DNA from: Hyphomonadaceae bacterium
Lineage (GTDB): Bacteria > Pseudomonadota > Alphaproteobacteria > Caulobacterales > Hyphomonadaceae
Direction of reading: 5' to 3'
Length of the DNA: 64,000 nucleotides
Assembly: GCA_022844345.1 (NCBI GenBank)
Contig: JALHLU010000002.1
Location: 289,028-353,027 of the forward strand
The position numbers and the translations under genes are program-made. The notes beneath the pieces were generated by a model. It saw only the letters and a list, made by a program, of their open reading frames with translations, had not been told where the DNA came from and ran no database searches. This document shows, piece by piece, positions 62,085-64,000 of this stretch; positions within the stretch are counted from its first letter, which is position 1, and every line of letters starts with the position of its first letter.

Positions 62085-62567
62085 TCAGGCCGGGACCTTC
62101 ACGCGGACAAAGCGCAGCATGTTGCCGCGACCGACATAGAACATGTCGAAGTCATCGTCGGCGATTACGCCCAGTTCGTAATAGAAAGTGCCCGCCTCGC
62201 CTATCACCTCGATATAGCGCGAGGCGGGAGTGAACGTTTCCTTGGCGTCCTTCGGCGGCTCATCCCCGGCAAACACGCGCCACGTGGCCGTGGGCGACTG
62301 CGACCCCTCATAGGTCTCCATCCACTCGCCGTTCGACTTGATTGTGAGGATGGATTTTTCATCGTCGGCATAGTGGAATGTGCCCACCAGCTTGGCGCTG
62401 ATCTCTGCCGGGGTCATTCCATTGGCGTCGTAGATGCTTGGAGGGTCGGCTGGAGGCGCCATCAGCGCGGGCGTTTCGGCGGCAGGGGCAGCGTCCTTGC
62501 CCGTGCTGGCGGGGCCGCATGCGACAAGCAACGCAAGCGACAGCACCAAGGATCCAGCAAGACGCAT
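62085..62567 (-). CDS. Hypothetical lipoprotein
   Basis: 160 residues from ATG 62567 (AGGAGA six bases upstream). Lipobox LALLVACGPA (Cys17); a lipocalin-like beta domain (KLVGTFHYADDEKSILTIKS; GEWMETYEGSQSPTATWRVF). It resembles small exported stress-type lipoproteins; function is unknown. Confidence 0.72.
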   Translation of the reverse strand: MRLAGSLVLSLALLVACGPASTGKDAAPAAETPALMAPPADPPSIYDANGMTPAEISAKLVGTFHYADDEKSILTIKSNGEWMETYEGSQSPTATWRVFAGDEPPKDAKETFTPASRYIEVIGEAGTFYYELGVIADDDFDMFYVGRGNMLRFVRVKVPA

Positions 62568-62608
62568 CTGACTCTCCTGACGGTTGGCCCGGCGTTCAAG
62601 CCAGACGG

Positions 62609-63007
62609 TCAAACAAGCGCACGAGACATGACAGAGATCGGCCCGTGCGGCGATTCAAGCCGGCCCGCTGGTTTGAAACCGCACTTGGCATAGAATGGTT
62701 CCGAGCGCGAATTTGCGGACGCGAACAGCTCGCGCGCTTCCAGCGCTTGAGCAAACAGCGCCGCCTCTTCCACCAGCTTGCGTCCGATTCCGCCGCGCCA
62801 CAGTTCGGGCTCGACGAACGGCCCGTCGAGGTCGGCGGCGCCATCGTCACGAGGAACGACCACGGCAAACCCCGCTGGCGCGCCCCAATGTTCGAACACG
62901 ATCACCAGTCCCGCCGCTATGTGATCGGCAGGCAGCTCAAGCGCCGCTGGATGCTGCAGCGATTCCGGACGCGCAGTGTCCCACTGTACCGAGGCACGGC
63001 GCTGCAA
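62609..63007 (-). CDS. GNAT acetyltransferase with unclear start
   Basis: 132 residues from TTG 63007. The acetyl-CoA motif VEPELWRGGIGRKLVEEAAL and the end FYAKCGFKPAGRLES are clear. In-frame residues upstream to 63061 read ITRQFRPARPSERQALEDLQ, which looks like the normal GNAT first strand. No ATG/GTG/TTG precedes them before a stop. Either a rare ATC start, the short TTG form, or a small sequence error applies. It follows ndk directly. Confidence 0.75.
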   Translation of the reverse strand: MQRRASVQWDTARPESLQHPAALELPADHIAAGLVIVFEHWGAPAGFAVVVPRDDGAADLDGPFVEPELWRGGIGRKLVEEAALFAQALEARELFASANSRSEPFYAKCGFKPAGRLESPHGPISVMSRALV

Positions 63008-63065
63008 GTCCTCCAGCGCTTGACGCTCTGAAGGACGCGCGGGGCGGAACTGGCGGGTGATGGGA

Positions 63066-63488
63066 TCAGCCTACGATTTCATCGAGACGGAAGAAGAAGT
63101 TGATCTCGCGCTCGGCCGAGGCTTCCGAGTCGGAGCCGTGCACCGAGTTCTCGCCGATCGATTTGGCGAACAGCTTGCGGACGGTGCCGTCGGCGGCCTT
63201 GGCCGGGTCGGTCGCGCCCATGACTTCGCGGTGGTGGGCGACCGCGTTCTCGCCTTCCAGCACCTGCAGCACCACCGGGCCGGACGTCATGAAGTCGACC
63301 AGCTCGCCGAAGAAGCCGCGGGCCTTGTGCTCGCCGTAGAAGCCTTCGGCCTGGGCGCGCGTCAGGCGCACGCGCTTCTGGGCGACGATGCGCAGGCCGG
63401 ACTTCTCGAACACAGCGTTGATGGCGCCGGTCATGTTGCGCGCCGTGGCGTCCGGCTTGATGATGGAGAAGGTGCGTTGGACAGCCAT
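63066..63488 (-). CDS. ndk: Nucleoside diphosphate kinase
   Basis: 140 residues. [20 protein letters not shown] opens the protein; [19 protein letters not shown] and the active-site loop [20 protein letters not shown], with His as phospho-acceptor, are clear. It makes NTPs from NDPs with ATP. Length is normal. Confidence 0.97.
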   Translation of the reverse strand: MAVQRTFSIIKPDATARNMTGAINAVFEKSGLRIVAQKRVRLTRAQAEGFYGEHKARGFFGELVDFMTSGPVVLQVLEGENAVAHHREVMGATDPAKAADGTVRKLFAKSIGENSVHGSDSEASAEREINFFFRLDEIVG

Positions 63489-63648
63489 GTCGTGTTCCTG
63501 AAAGTCTTGTCTTTTGGGGCGCAAAATCGCGCCTGAATCGGGTTTGGACGGCCCCTATAGCGCCCGCCGATGACGCCGCCAACTGGCCGTGATGGTTTAT
63601 TGGCAGGTCGCGGCGCCCCATATACAGCCTGCATCCGAGGAGTTGACC

Positions 63649-64000
63649 ATGAACGCACCCAACGCTGCCCAGATCGCCGACTGGAATGGCGCCGTTGGCG
63701 AACGATGGGCCGCCGAGCAGGCATCCCTCGACGTCCTGATCCAGCCCTTCGGTGAGGCTGCGCTTGCTGCAGCCCGTCCCGCTCCGGGCGAGAAGGTGCT
63801 CGATATCGGCTGCGGCTGCGGGGAGACCTCTATTGCCCTGGCCCGCATGGTCGGCGCGTCAGGTGAGGTAGTCGGCGTCGACGTCTCTGGCCCCATGCTG
63901 CGGGTCGCGCGCAATCGCGCCGCAGGCGTCACAAACCTGGGCTTCATCGAGGCTGACGCCTCGCACACGCCCCTCCCGGCCGGATTTTCGCTGCTGTTCT
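63649..64000 (+). CDS. Class I SAM methyltransferase, truncated by window end
   Basis: The first 117 codons from ATG 63649 (GAGGAG seven bases upstream). It shows IADWNGAVGERWAAEQASLD, motif I KVLDIGCGCGETSIALARMV and VGVDVSGPMLRVARNRA. The start resembles methyltransferases of the UbiE-like type 11 group. The rest is outside the window. Confidence 0.85.
   Translation, partial: MNAPNAAQIADWNGAVGERWAAEQASLDVLIQPFGEAALAAARPAPGEKVLDIGCGCGETSIALARMVGASGEVVGVDVSGPMLRVARNRAAGVTNLGFIEADASHTPLPAGFSLLF

Overview
The window is a 64 kb piece of a high-GC Alphaproteobacterium chromosome. The likely group is Caulobacterales/Hyphomonadales-like. Support comes from a CC0125/CC1285-type lipoprotein, a receiver protein ending in a YVGPERK tail, a DUF4170-pmbA-msbA / DUF374-waaA-lpxK late lipid A cluster, and many 4-bp ATGA/GTGA gene overlaps. 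This is inference from gene content; no rRNA or named marker confirms the genus. I see no prophage, IS element, CRISPR array or transposase.

Layout. (1) 1-15.1 kb: a dispersed methylmalonyl-CoA mutase locus (mutA at 1.8 kb, mutB at 9.4 kb, meaB at 14.2 kb). Between and around these lie a nitronate monooxygenase, a DUF433/DUF5615 pair, a sulfotransferase, a DUF1906 lipoprotein, an SDR, an EF-hand protein and an EEP-family protein. (2) 15.2-29.4 kb: exported and housekeeping genes: a ClpP/crotonase-fold exported protein, TrmH-type and RlmI-like methyltransferases, tRNA-Trp(CCA), an RluB-type pseudouridine synthase coupled to a PepSY protein, tandem SIMPL-domain proteins, acyl-CoA dehydrogenase and a TauE/SafE permease. 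(3) 29.4-39.0 kb: the lipid A/outer-membrane block. msbA-like ABC exporter, DUF4170, pmbA, a small membrane protein and a CX5R phosphatase lie on the minus strand. DUF374 acyltransferase, waaA, lpxK and an LpxL-type acyltransferase follow on the plus strand as one overlapping operon. (4) 39-53 kb: lipid and small-molecule metabolism: alpha/beta hydrolase, crotonase, thiolase, M15 dipeptidase, PIG-L deacetylase, GST, aldo/keto reductase, DODA-type dioxygenase, NIPSNAP lipoprotein and pirin. (5) 53-64 kb: queE-queC; a DUF2141/membrane/winged-helix operon with a clear operator; a complete EF-P module (epmB, lipoprotein, epmA, efp); an enoyl-CoA hydratase/MarR pair; ndk; and a methyltransferase cut by the window end.

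The most unusual signal is between genes. Several families of BIME/REP-like inverted elements occur. Within three of them the copies or arms differ by paired, compensatory changes that keep the hairpins, and one copy supplies the last codons and stop of a gene. There are also several well-formed dyad operators next to metabolic genes (mutB, aldo/keto reductase, pirin, DUF2141 operon, MarR operon). I found no convincing wholly new multi-gene system. The best leads for undescribed function are the lipid-A-linked phosphatase, the lipoprotein inside the EF-P modification operon and the DUF2141-membrane-regulator operon.
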